Shown here piece by piece: positions 13,851 through 24,161 of a stretch of DNA of 60,000 bases (positions are counted from its first letter, which is position 1; every line of letters begins with the position of its first letter). The notes beneath the pieces are model-generated. The model ran no database searches and was not told the DNA's origin. It worked only from the letters and a program-made list of their open reading frames with translations. Where the stretch lies: NCBI RefSeq assembly GCF_964355755.1, contig NC_092678.1, positions 24,782,365 to 24,842,364 on the forward strand, read 5' to 3'. Both the position numbers and the translations under genes were made by a program. This DNA is from Antedon mediterranea (lineage: Eukaryota; Echinodermata; Crinoidea; Comatulida; Antedonidae).

Positions 13851-16800
13851 TCCAGATCCAGTTTCGTCAACTGATTCATTAGCAGAAACTGGGGACGTAG
13901 TATTTAATTTAATGTTTTCAGGTGTTTCATCAATTTTTTGAGATACGACTGTTGTTGAATCAACTGCAATTGATTTTGAAGTGGTTGATGGTACATTAAT
14001 TCCTTCAGGAGTGGTTTGTGAAAACTCAAATGATTTTGCAGTTGATGTAATCTCTTCAATTTCATCAAGTTTTGAATCTTTCTTCACATCAGGTACATCT
14101 GTTTCTACAAATACCTTATCGGATACTGGCAATGCCGTAGACACAATATCTTCAACAGTGACAAGTTTTGTTTTGTGAAATGTTTCTGTAGTTAAATCAA
14201 CAGCTATTGGTTTTAAAGTTGTTAAAGGTACTTCAGTTTTCTGTGCTGTCAATTTAGCAGCAGTAGTTCGTACTTCTTCTGGTTGTTGCATTGGTGTTAC
14301 TTGATTTACTGTTGTAACAACTTCTTTTGCAAGTTCTGTTGAAGTGTCAATTACAGGTTCTTTTGTTACTTTCTTTTCTACGATAGGAACTGAAGTTGGT
14401 TTAAATGTGCTAATAAACACTGAATCTTCATCAGGTACATCTGTTTCTGTGTCTAATGCACTACCTTCAGTAACTGGTTCAACTGTATCAGAAACCTTTG
14501 ATTTAGTGGAAGCTTCAACTTTTGGAACTTCAGTTGGCATACTTGTTATAATTTTGTAAATGTCTCCTTTCGTGGCTGTTTTTGTACCTATTGTCGGAGA
14601 CGTTTTATTTATGTTTAATTCCACAACTGGTGTTTTAGTTTCAGGTATTTCTTCTACTAATACCTTATCGGATACAGGCAGTATTGTAGACACAACATCA
14701 CCTACAGTGAGAAGTTGTTCTGTTTTGTCAACTTTTTCTGTTGATAAATCCACAGCTCTTAAAGTTATTGAAGGAACTTTAGTTTTCTGTTCTGCCAATT
14801 TAGGTGCAGTAGTCTGTACTTCTTCTGGTTGTTGCATTAGTGTTACTAGATTTACTGTTGTAACAACTTCTTTTGCAAGTTCTGTTGAAGTGTCAATTTC
14901 AGGTTCTTTTGTAACTTTCTGTTCTACGATAGAAACTGAAGTTGGTTTAAATGTGTTAATAAACAATGAATCTTCATCAGGTACATCTGTTTCTACGTCT
15001 AAGGCACTACCTTCAGTAACTGGTTCAACTGTATCAGAAACCTTTGATTCAGTGGAGGCTTCAACTTTTGGAACTTCAGTTGGCATACTTGTTATAATTT
15101 TGTGAATGTCTTCCTTCGTAGCTGTTTTTGTACTTATTGTCGGAGATGTTTGATTTATGTTTAATTCCACAAATGGCGGCGCTTTAGTTTCAGATATAAT
15201 GTTTTCTGCAAATACCTTACCGGATACTGGCATGGCCGTAGACGCAAAATCATCTACATAGAGAAGTTCTGTTCTGTCAAATGTTTCTGTTGTTAAATCA
15301 ACAGCTACAGGTTTTACAGTTGTTGTTTTCTGTTCTGCCAATTTAGCAGCAGTAGTTCGTACTTCTTCTGGTTGTTGCATTGGTGTTACTGGATTTACTG
15401 TTGTAACAACTTCTTTTGCAAGTTCTGTTAAAGTGTCAATTTCAGATTCTTTTGTAACTTTATGTTCTATGATAGGAACTGAAGTTGGTTTAAATGTGTT
15501 AATAAACACTGAATCTTCATCAGGTACATCTGTTTCTACGTCTAAGGCACTACCTTCAGTAACTGGTTCAACTGTATCAGAAACCTTTGATTTAGTGGAG
15601 GCTTCAAGTTTTGGAACTTCAGTTGGCATTATTGTTAAAATTTTGTGAATGTCTCCTTTCGTGGCTGTTTTTGTACCTATTGTTGGAGAAGTTTTATTTA
15701 TGTTTAATTCCACAAATGTCGGCACTTTAGTTTTAGATATAATGTTTTCTACAAATACATTATCGGATACTGGCAATGCCGTAGACACAATATCATCAAC
15801 AGTGAAAAGTTCTGTTTTGTGAAATGTTTTTGTTGTTAAATCAACAGCTATTGGTTTTAAAGTTGTTGAAGGTACTTTAGTTTTCTGTTCTATTAATTTA
15901 GCAGCAGTAGTCTGTACTTCTTCTGGTTGTTGCATTGGTGTTACTGGATTTACTGTTGTAACAACTTCTTTTGCAAGTTCTGTTAAAGTGTCAATATCAG
16001 ATTCTTTTGTAACTTTATGTTCTATGATAGGAACTGAAGTTGGTTTAAATGTGTTAATAAACACTGAATCTTCATCAGGTACATCTGTTTCTACGTCTAA
16101 GGCACTACCTTCAGTAACTGGTTCAACTGTATCAGAAACCTTTGATTTAGTGGATGCTTCAAGTTTTGGAACTTCAGTTGGCATTATTGTTAAAATTTTG
16201 TGAATGTCTCCTTTCGTGGCTGTTTTTTTACCTATTGTTGGAGAAGTTTTATTTATGTTTAATTCCACAAATGTCGGCACTGTAGTTTTAGATATAATGT
16301 TTTCTACAAATACGTTATCGGATACTGGCAATGCCGTAGACACAATATCATCAACAGTGAGAAGTTCTGTTTTGTGAAATGTTTTTGTTGTTAAATCAAC
16401 AGCTATTGGTTTTAAAGTTGTTGAAGGTACTTTAGTTTTCTGTTCTATTAATTTAGCAGCAGTAGTCTGTACTTCTTCTGGTTGTTGCATTGGTGTTACT
16501 GGATTTACTGTTGTAACAACTTCTTTTGCAAGTTCTGTTAAAGTGTCAATATCAGATTCTTTTGTAACTTTATGTTCTATGATAGGAACTGAAGTTGGTT
16601 TAAATGTGTTAATAAACACTGAATCTTCATCAGGTACATCTGTTTCTACGTCTAAGGCACTACCTTCAGTAACTGGTTCAACTGTATCAGAAACCTTTGA
16701 TTTAGTGGCTGCTTCAAGTTTTGGAACTTCAGTTGGCATTATTGTTAAAATTTTGTGAATGTCTCCTTTCGTGGCTGTTTTTGTACCTATTGTTGGAGAA

Positions 16801-19800
16801 GTTTTATTTATGTTTAATTCCACAAATGTCGGCACTTTAGTTTTAGATATAATGTTTTCTACAAATACGTTATTGGATACTGGCAATGCCGTAGACACAA
16901 TATCATCAACAGTGAGAAGTTCTGTTTTGTGAAATGTTTTTGTTGTTAAATCAACAGCTATTGGTTTTAAAGTTGTTGAAGGTACTTTAGTTTTCTGTTC
17001 TATTAATTTAGCAGCAGTAGTCTGTACTTCTTCTGGTTGTTGCATTGGTGTTACTGGATTTACTGTTGTAACAACTTCTTTTGCAAGTTCTGTTAAAGTG
17101 TCAATTTCAGGTTTTTTTGTAACTTTCTGTTTTATAACAGGAACTGAAGTTGGTTTAAATGTGCTAATATACACTGGATCTTCATCAGGTACATCTGTTT
17201 CTATGTCTAATGCACTCCCTTCAGTAACTGGTTCAACTGTATCAGAAACCTTTGATTTAGTGGAAGCTTCAAATTTTGTAACTTCAGTTGGCATACTGGT
17301 TATAATTTTGTGAAAGTCTCCTTTCGTGGCTGTTTTTGTACCTATTGTCGGAGACGTTTTATTTATGTTTAATTCCACAACTGGTGTTTTAGTTTCAGGT
17401 ATTTCTTCTACTAATACGTTATCGGATACAGGCAGTATTGTAGACGCAACATCACCTACAGTGAGAAGTTCTGTTTTGTGAAATGTTTCTGTAGTTAAAT
17501 CAACAGCTATTGGTTTTAAAGTTGTTGAAGGTACTTTAGTTTTCTGTTCTATTAATTTAGCAGCAGTAGTCTGTACTTCTTCTGGTTGTTGCATTGGTGT
17601 TGCTGGATTTACTGTTGTAACAACTTCTTTTGCAAGTTCTGTTAAAGTTTCAATTTCAGTTTCTTTTGTAACTTTCTGTTCTACAATAGGAACTGAACTT
17701 GGTTTAAATGTGCTAATAAACACTGATTCTTCATCAGGTACATCTGTTTCTGTGTCTACTGCGCTACCTTCAGTAACTGGTTCAATGTCTGAATATTCTT
17801 GTGATCCAGATACACTAAAATCCATTGAAGAGGTAAATTTGTCTGTACTGTAAATCGATGTTACTTTAAAGCTATTCGTTGGTGGCTCTGAGGTTTGAGA
17901 AATATTTTCTCCTTCTGATACAATTGAAATAGTAGTATTTAAGATGTTTATTTCTTTTGGTTTCTTTGTATTTAATGGTCGAGTTGGTGGTGGAACAGGT
18001 GGCGGAAGAACAGGTGGCGGAAGAACAGGTGGCGGAAGAATAGATTCTGTTACATTTAGCTGGTTTGTGTTTGTCTCTATAATGACAGTTTCTGTGAATG
18101 GTTGTTGTTCTGCAGTAGTTGTCTCTGTATAAATTACAGTATCAATTATTTCTTTCTCTGTTGGTGTTGACTTTTGTGTATCCTGTTGTTGTGATGTAGT
18201 CATATCAAGAATTTGAATTGCTTCAGTTGTTCCAACCTTTTCATCAATTATTTCTTTCTCTGTTGGTATTGACTTTTGTGTATCCTGTTGTTCTAATGTA
18301 GTTGTGTCCACAATTTTAGTTGCTTCAGTTGTTTCTACCTTTTCATCAATTATTTCTTTCTCTGTTGGTGTTGACTTTTGTGTATCCTGTTGTTGTAAAG
18401 TAGTTGTATCAAGAATTTGAATTGCTTCAGTTGTTTCTACCTTTTCATCAATTATTTCTTTCTCTGTTGGTGTTGCCTTTTGTGTATCCTGTTGTTGTAA
18501 TGTAGTTGTATCAATGCTTTGAGTTGCTTCAGTTGTTTCTACCTTTTCATCAATTATTTCTTTCTCTGTTGGTGTTGCCTTTTGTGTATCCTGTTGTTGT
18601 AAAGTAGTTGTATCAAGAATTTGAGTTGCTTCAGTTGTTCCAACCTTTTCATCAATTATTTCTTTCTCTGTTGGTGTTGCCTTTTGTGTATCCTGTTGTT
18701 GTGATGTAGTCATATCAAGAATTTGAATTGCTTCAGTTGTTCCAACATTTTCATCAATTATTTCTTTCTCTGTTGGTATTGACTTTTGTGTATCCTGTTG
18801 TTGTAATGTAGTTGTATCAATGCTTTGAGTTGCTTCAGTTGTTTCTACCTTTTCATCAATTATTTCTTTCTCTGTTGGTGTTGCCTTTTGTGTATCCTGT
18901 TGTTCTAATGTAGTTGTATCAATGCTTTGAGTTGCTTCAGTTGTTTCTACCTTTTCATCAATTATTTCTTTCATTGTTGGTGTTGCCTTTTGTGTATCCT
19001 GTTGTTGTAAAGTAGTTGTATCAATGCTTTGAGTTGCTTCAGTTGTTTCTACCTTTTCATCAATTATTTCTTTCTCTGTTGGTGTTGCCTTTTGTGTATC
19101 CTGTTGTTGTAAAGTAGTTGTATCAATATTTTGAGTTGCTTCAGTTGTTTCTACCTTTTCATCAATTATTTCTTTCTCTGTTGGTATTGACTTTTGAGTT
19201 GGCTTTTGTGTATCTGGTTGTTCTGGAGGCGTCTTATCCAAAATAATTGTTGCTATGGTTGTGTCTATCTTCCTGAGTAATTTTTTGTTTTCTGTTGTTG
19301 TTGGATGTTGTTTATCCAGTTCTCTCTCAGTAACTGTGTCTGCAATTACATTTGCTTTTGTAGTTACCGACTTTTCTGTTTCTTTCTCTGTTGGTATTGA
19401 TTTTAGAGTTGGCTTTTGTGTATCTGGTTGTTCAGGAGGCGTCTTATCCAAAATAATTGTTGCTATGGTTGTGTCTATCTTCCCGAGTAATTTTTCTTTT
19501 TCTGTTGTTGTTGGATTTTGTTTATCCATTTCTCCCTCTGTAACTGTGTCTGCAATTACATTTGATTTTGTAGTTACCGACTTTTCATCAAATTGGCTTA
19601 CTTCTGTCGTTAGTTGTTTTACTTCTTCTTGTTTTAATGTTGTTGTGTCGATAACTACAGGTGCTGTTGTTGCCTTTTCTGTTGGTATTATTGTTATGAA
19701 CGGCTTCTGTGTTCCCTTTTTGCTTAAGGTTATTGCATCTGTTATTACAATTGTTTCTGTTGTTTCCACTTTTTCTACAACTGATTCTGTTGGTTTCTGT

Positions 19801-20050
19801 GTATCCTTAAATGTTGGTGTGTCCGATGATTTTGTTGTTTTTACAATTGTTGGTGTAGTAGCTAATTCTTCAACAAATATTTTATCAATACTTGATGTTG
19901 GTGAATGTTCTATCTTCTTTGTTATTGTATCTGTGACAGGCTCCTTTTTCTTTGACGTTACTAAGTCCTTTCCATCCTTTCGAGTGGCATCAATATTTAC
20001 TGTGGTGCTGTGTGTGCCTGTTGGAAGAATGGTCCATTTTCCTTTTGCAA
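1..20050 (-). CDS. Giant repeat exon (exon 7) of a secreted Kazal-headed protein, partial
   Basis: One minus-strand frame (codons whose lowest plus-strand base is divisible by 3) is open from an in-frame stop at 20082-20084 to the window edge. I read most lines codon by codon, spot-checked the near-identical repeat copies, and found no stop. A pyrimidine-rich acceptor ending in AG at 20052-20051 opens the exon in phase 1, matching the phase-1 donor of the Kazal exon at 20392, so the joint codon is Ile246. The exon holds 6,682 complete codons (residues 247-6928) and continues past position 1. The translated stretches are rich in Thr, Pro, Glu, Val, Lys, Ser and Ile, poor in Arg and aromatics, with no Cys seen and one Trp (GKW near residue 250). 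Order: ~70-residue, 34-residue, ~185-residue and ~415-residue repeats. Likely an extended extracellular mucin or proteoglycan-like rod; function unproven. No transmembrane segment is seen; the C-terminus lies outside the window. Confidence 0.95.
13880..17810 (-). repeat. Array of about seven ~185-residue coding repeats
   Basis: Anchors at 14344, 14890, 15433, 15988, 16543, 17098 and 17647 give steps of 546, 543, 555, 555, 555 and 549 bp, all multiples of three. Each unit contains FI(S/N)TFKPTSVP, QQPEEVQ, a conserved Asn-Lys-Thr sequon in VELNINKT, and MPTEVP followed by EASTKSK. The first and last of these motifs recur in the ~415-residue units, so the longer repeat probably grew from this one. 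The units at about 15.99 and 16.54 kb are nearly identical. In these units the acidic block reads GSALDVETD, lacking the Ser-Gly of the long units. Confidence 0.92.
17993..18045 (-). repeat. Short proline repeat (Pro-Pro-Pro-Val-Leu)
   Basis: A 15-bp unit (ggtggcggaagaaca on the plus strand) repeats about three times and reads PPPVL on the minus strand in the frame of the giant exon. Flanking residues include the sequons NVT and NIS. It separates the 34-residue array from the ~185-residue array and may act as a stiff hinge or a binding site for proline-rich ligands. Confidence 0.85.
18141..19262 (-). repeat. Eleven exact 102-bp (34-residue) coding repeats
   Basis: The motif atcaatta recurs at 18141, 18243, 18345, 18447, 18549, 18651, 18753, 18855, 18957, 19059 and 19161, every step exactly 102 bp. 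The minus-strand unit has the pattern EKVETTEA, then a (N/S/I)-(I/L)-D-T-T-T-like segment, QQQDTQK, and TPTEKEIID. Variation is by point changes only (e.g. VGTT/VETT, KAT/KST). The units are Gln-, Thr-, Lys- and Glu-rich and lack Cys, like the rest of the exon. Confidence 0.95.
19201..19600 (-). repeat. Two ~70-residue coding repeats at the N-terminal side of the exon
   Basis: The block starting ggcttttgtgtatctgg at 19201 recurs at 19411, a 210-bp step. The coded motifs are LDKTPPEQPDTQKPT, KIDTTIATII and KSVTTK(A/S)NVIADTVTE. They end in IPTEKE, which links them in sequence to the 34-residue units. To the right (19600-20050) lies non-repetitive Thr/Lys/Glu-rich leader sequence, about 150 residues, that connects to the fourth Kazal domain. 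Confidence 0.88.
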
Positions 20051-20391
20051 CTAAAAGTTTAAAAATTAAGCAATACACTAATTATCTTGTATAAATTCTT
20101 TTTCAGTATCTATATATGTTGTTGGTCACAAAAGTAGAAAATATTGAGATGTGCGTGTTATATTCTTTTATTGAAAACGTTGTATATCCTAACATATCTT
20201 GAGGACTGAATAGCCATCAAGAATCTTCTGACTGGTCATAAGGTTCTTTAATGATCAGTTGGATGGACCACCCTCGTTAAATATTGTTGAATTAAAATAC
20301 AAAATAAAAAATACTGATGAAAAACGGTTTCAGTAAGAACTCGTTTTTATAGTCATTGCATCTATTCCTATAATAAAAAATACCTGCTTAC
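20051..20391 (-). other. Intron 6, with a SINE tail
   Basis: The intron between the fourth Kazal exon and the giant exon, 341 bp, with GTAAGC and tttttaaacttttag ends. On the plus strand 20196-20310 resembles the tail of the SINE family seen at 53.1-53.4 kb (shared block: taatgatcag, then ggatgga.caccctc.ttaaa). Confidence 0.75.
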
Positions 20392-20556
20392 TTTTTATAG
20401 TGCATTCGCCTTCATATAATTCTTGTACATTATTTTTATCAAGACAGTTTTCATACTCCATAATACAGCTGTTATCATAAGTCCTTGAATTCATTCCACA
20501 TACTGGGTTGTAAGAGTACATGCCACAGCGAATTTTCCGACATTTTCTCCTCCTTC
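20392..20556 (-). CDS. Exon 6: fourth Kazal domain, next to the repeat region
   Basis: This 165-bp exon is bounded by phase-1 introns: acceptor gggtaag after a T-run, donor AAAA/GTAAGC. It encodes residues 192-245. All six Kazal cysteines are present (C196, C201, C210, C221, C228, C242), with the NPVCG and RTY core. C1-C2 spacing is 4 and C2-C3 is 8, each one longer than the usual 3 and 7. By the family rule that P1 is the second residue after C2, P1 would be Met203, compatible with elastase-, chymotrypsin- or subtilisin-like targets. With this acceptor the domain is preceded by five basic residues (RRRRK, 191-195), a possible proprotein-convertase site. Other AG dinucleotides 6-12 bases downstream would break the phase, so I prefer this start. 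Confidence 0.9.
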
Positions 20557-21124
20557 CTTACCCAAAAAAAAAAGACTACTATTTTAGATTAACAGTGAAA
20601 AAGTACGAAAAAAAAAAAAATAATGAAAAATAGTAGGCCTAGACAATGACAATAATTATTTCCTTTTTTAATGAAAGCCACAAAAGAGAAAAAACACTGA
20701 ACAAGTATTATTATAAATGTCATAAAATATAACAGATGCTATAGTATTTATATATTTAGAGATTCTGACTGTTTTACCTCATCAATGTGCTTATTAAATT
20801 TCTCTAATGAGATTCAGCCGCTGTTACCCACATTTTTCAGTAATTTACTTTTTTATTTATACAGATTAATAATCATATTATATTGTTGTTTACACATCCT
20901 TATTACTTGTGTATACTTTATTTTAATATGTTTCAAATTTATATAAATTTGAATGTGACAAAAAAAATTTTTTTGTAAATGTTTCCAATTTAATCTTTTT
21001 CAGCCTTGACTGATTGTAATATTCTTTTTTACATAAACAAATTAATATGTATATAAACATCAAATTTACAAGAAAATTGAACTACATAACAAACATATCT
21101 TTAAAACAAACTTTGATTACTTAC
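20557..21124 (-). other. Intron 5 (568 bp), no gene seen
   Basis: AT-rich sequence with long A and T runs between Kazal exons 5 and 6. I see no further Kazal exon, RNA gene or repeat in it. Confidence 0.7.
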
Positions 21125-21289
21125 GATGATCTATACCACATGGTCCGTAAGATACTCGACGAAGAGACGGATTATTAGTCTGACATGCCACTACGTTTAT
21201 CACGGCTTGGTTGAGATACGTTCGGCCGTCTGTAGCACACATTGGTCGATAGTCCTTACGAAATGTATTAGCACAATATGTAAAAATAC
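21125..21289 (-). CDS. Exon 5: third Kazal domain, lacking the C2-C4 disulfide
   Basis: A 165-bp phase 1-1 exon with acceptor ccctattag and donor CATC/GTAAGT, encoding residues 137-190. The Kazal skeleton is clear (C141, YRPMC at 149-153, DGRTY at 156-160, C171, C186), and spacing matches the first Kazal exon. The expected C2 is Phe145 and the expected C4 is Ala164. In Kazal domains C2 pairs with C4, so both partners of one bridge have been lost while C1-C5 and C3-C6 are kept. The putative P1 is Lys147. The domain may still fold, perhaps with a looser reactive loop, or act only as a structural module. Confidence 0.9.
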
Positions 21290-21747
21290 CTAATAGGGAA
21301 AAAAAGTCAATTATCTCAAAACTGGACACTAAATTTGTAGGTAGTTTGCAGTACTTATGTGAGACTTAAACAGGGATGTAGATAGTTTAAGTGCAAGTGG
21401 GAAAAATAAAGAAGTACAGTACAGTTGAAATGCGTTCCAAGACTGGAATACTTGGAAGGTGATGTCTCACCTCTGCCTAACACAATTAATTACACAACAA
21501 CAGGACGATGATTTAAAGCAATAAATATAAGTCTACTTTTGTTTAAAAGGAAACACTGAACAGTGATACATTTAAAGAGATAGTGTTGAATTAATATGCC
21601 ACTCCAAATGCCTCTTTGTCAGACTTCCTTATGGAGTATTCAAGAGGACAAGTACCAAGTGAATAAATCAAATGAATAAAGATATGATGAATGTGAGGGT
21701 CCCTAATGATCAGCTTCATCAAATATTGTTGTAAATTTGTACACTAC
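21290..21747 (-). other. Intron 4 (458 bp), with a short SINE fragment
   Basis: Between the second and third Kazal exons. The plus-strand stretch 21698-21738 repeats the SINE tail block ccctaatgatcag followed by atcaaatattgttg, the same family as in intron 6. Nothing coding seen. Confidence 0.65.
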
Positions 21748-21909
21748 CTGTGGCTTTTGTAGGACAGTAACCATCGCATATCTTTCCCAGCGATGGCTTG
21801 TTTTCACATCTTTCTTTATTCAATAAACACTCGTTGTTATACACAACATGATCCGTGCCACATACTGGTACTATCATGCTGGAACAACCACGGGGACAAA
21901 CAGTTGTAG
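21748..21909 (-). CDS. Exon 4: second Kazal domain
   Basis: A 162-bp phase 1-1 exon with acceptor cttatag and donor ACAG/GTAGTG, encoding residues 83-135. Its shortness and lack of a usable internal start hide it from simple ORF scans. Cysteines C86, C90, C98, C109, C116 and C126 give the classical spacing C-x3-C-x7-C-x10-C-x6-C, with IVPVCGTD and VYNNEC as the core. A seventh cysteine (C130, in DGYCP) is unpaired within the domain and could pair elsewhere. The putative P1 is Ser92, which would not be a trypsin-type site. It lies in the middle of the inhibitor array, with one intron of about 460 bp downstream and one of about 550 bp upstream. Confidence 0.9.
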
Positions 21910-22104
21910 CTATAAGAATGGAAACAAATAATTATTACGAGAGCTAAAAAAATAAAATTAGTTAAATGAACACGGTAGAATCCTTAGTCAGGAGACACCA
22001 GATTGGTAGGGGAAACTTGCCCATTAACACAATATCTAACCATCCTTCCCCCGATCCTTCCCTAAACAGAAACAAATTGGTAACAAATCATGGAAAGGTA
22101 ATGT

Positions 22105-22346
22105 CTGAACAAGGCAATCTAACAACAGGATAATGAGCTCCGGAGATCAAAGGGTTTATCTGTGGCTGCTACATGATCGATTGGCCAATTGGCTTTCCAA
22201 AATGTTATTTTAACAGACACTGAGCCACAGAGAATATGTACATAGTACAGTTAACTGTTGTCACAACCAGACATAAGATCAAAGGACTGTTACAAGTTCC
22301 TATCATGGCAAGGCGTGTTCAGTGTCCTGTTGTTAGATTGGCTTAG
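22105..22346. mobile_element. Inverted-repeat element inside intron 3
   Basis: The left end reads ggcaatctaacaacagga (22113-22130) and the right end tcctgttgttagattggc (22325-22342), nearly perfect inverted complements about 200 bp apart. No coding capacity; probably a small non-autonomous DNA transposon. It sits in the 553-bp intron 3 (21910-22462) and makes up nearly half of it. Confidence 0.6.
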
Positions 22347-22462
22347 CATGAATGATGGAAAACGAAGATGATAGATTTCCCATTAAAATTGAAATAAACA
22401 GACTGGGGTATAGGTATTGCTGATAGTATAAAGCATGAACTAAGTTTAATAAATGTAAATAC

Positions 22463-22627
22463 CTGGTATTCCAGTAGGTCTGCATTTTCCCACGTGAGTG
22501 ACTGTAATATGACTAAGTTGCTTGCATGCGTATATATACATGATACATTCGCTGTGATATGTTTCTCCGTCTGAACCACATACTGGCGCATAGTACCTTT
22601 CACATTTCCTACTGCAGCGGTCATTTT
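22463..22627 (-). CDS. Exon 3: first Kazal domain, canonical six-cysteine
   Basis: A 165-bp phase 1-1 exon with acceptor tttgtgcag and donor CCAG/GTATTT, encoding residues 28-81. It is a textbook Kazal domain: C31-x3-C35-x7-C43-x10-C54-x6-C61-x13-C75, with core motifs YYAPVCGSDG and ETYHSEC. The family places the inhibitory P1 residue two after C2, here Arg37, predicting trypsin- or thrombin-like proteases as targets. It follows the signal peptide after a short acidic linker (FDPFEYDE). Among the four modules this one best fits an active inhibitor. The same spacing occurs in agrin- and follistatin-type modules, but no laminin-G, SEA or EF-hand region is visible here. Confidence 0.93.
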
Positions 22628-22765
22628 CTGCACAAAACAAACAAAATACCCTCTTTGAGTTGATGCACTAGCTAGTCTATTGCCTTTTTGAAATGTGATC
22701 CTGTATATCATTCATATTTTCACCAATTGGTAGGAAATTTTAAAAATAAGTAAATCAATTCTTAC

Positions 22766-22838
22766 CATCATATTCAAATGGATCGAATGCATTTGTTAAT
22801 TGTAATATTCCAAGTAGAGTTAATATTAAAATGAATTC
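22766..22838 (-). CDS. Exon 2: signal-peptide exon
   Basis: A 73-bp exon with acceptor ttctcaacag and donor GATG/GTAAGA. It enters in phase 0 and leaves in phase 1, matching the first Kazal exon. It encodes a hydrophobic run (EFILILTLLGILQLTNA) and then FDPFEYD. Joined to Met-Lys from exon 1 it forms a typical secretory signal of 19 residues, with a signal-peptidase site after Thr-Asn-Ala. The mature protein would begin at Phe20. This makes the whole product extracellular or mucus/matrix bound. Confidence 0.88.
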
Positions 22839-24005
22839 CTGTTGAGAACAAAATGCTTCTGGTTAAATTACATTGCACACAAATTATAAATTTATTAAAC
22901 TTAAAATAATTTTTGTTTTACTTTTGTGTTTTTTTTTTGGGAGTTGAATACCTCATTTTCAGATGAGGTTGGCTAATAGATCGAACCTAAAACAAGCCTT
23001 TCGACCTGCATACATTTTAGAGATAGATTATATTTCAATTAGTTAAAATGCACTTAACAAACTAAACCTATAATTCAAAGTTAACAATATTAAGACAAGG
23101 TTGGATGTATTTATAGCGCCCTCACATTCGACACATAACTTTGAATCAATCAAATTACAGGATTGGAATCAACAAAATGATGACATCATATTAGTAGAAC
23201 GCAATTTTCCAGACCTTTCCAAATATATTTACTCTACTGGGATTGACTTTATTTTTAGTAACATGATGACAAATAACGCAATATAAATAAATATATATAT
23301 GAAGACGAAAGTTTCAGTGATGATAGGCATACACTGTAGAATGATGGCTAGAAAATTAATGTAGGGTGTAGAATAAAATAAAAGATAAGAACTTTACTCA
23401 TACAACAAAAATTGTAGAATAGATGGACTATAATTGACATGTCTTAGTTTTATACAACAACTATATAAATGTCAAGATGTTTTATGTTCACTCACCAGCT
23501 GAAATAAAGTGTAAATTTAATTTTAGTTTAATTCTAAAAATTTAAACAAGCTCGCAGAAATAATCCAAGGTTTTGAACAAAATGTCTAAAATTAAATAAT
23601 CTCAGACACTAACAAAAAACAATCATTTTGTTTGGATGACAACTTACATTATACACATTCATACAGTTATTTGATTGACATTCATGTTAATAAGTTATTA
23701 TCTAATGAAATGTATTCTTTCACAATAAACTTAGAAATGCAAATACACGCATGAGTTATAAAACAGACAGTGTGTTTATACATTTATAGTGAGCACTAAA
23801 AAAAAATTGGCATTGTTCCAGTAGGACTACCGTATTTCTTTTAATTTAAATAACAAATATGTATTTCCGCAAAGTATAAAGGAACTATTTATGATTTATA
23901 AATCTGCCAAATTTTTATTTAAATTGGCAAATTTTTACAGAGTTGACCTTGTTCATTGATGAATGAAAGTATAGTATTATGCTGTACAAATGTATTACTA
24001 AGGTA

Positions 24006-24161
24006 CAGTCTCTGTGTACACTATCAAACTAGTTGGACAAAAAAAGGTGATGTGCCCAAATGTGGTAGTGATATGCCCAAATATGGTAGTGATGTGTCCA
24101 TATATTGGGCACATCACATTTCTTTTGCTACATAAAGTTTGATAGTGTGAACAGAGCTTTA
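24006..24161. mobile_element. MITE family A, copy 1
   Basis: A fold-back element. The ends read ctctg.gtacactatcaaact and gtttgatagtgtgaacagagc, and the inner part has the mirrored tgatgtgcccaaatatggtagtgat and gggcacatcaca blocks. The same structure occurs at 41682, 49149 (half), 49377 and 56838. Confidence 0.8.

Noticed and set aside
145-17313. Repeated plus-strand ORFs of 60-181 codons, Ser/Val/Phe-rich
   Set aside because: They are the antisense of the Thr/Pro/Glu/Val repeat exon. They recur once per unit, have no signals of their own, and the minus strand is open throughout.
1-19600. Non-coding satellite DNA as the explanation of the repeats
   Set aside because: The frame is kept over 20 kb, all measured length changes are multiples of three, and a phase-matched acceptor links it to Kazal exons.
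19255-20094. Plus-strand ORF of 279 codons, hydrophobic, looking like a membrane protein
   Set aside because: It overlaps the start of the giant exon, crosses its splice acceptor and is explained as antisense of Thr/Lys/Glu-rich codons.
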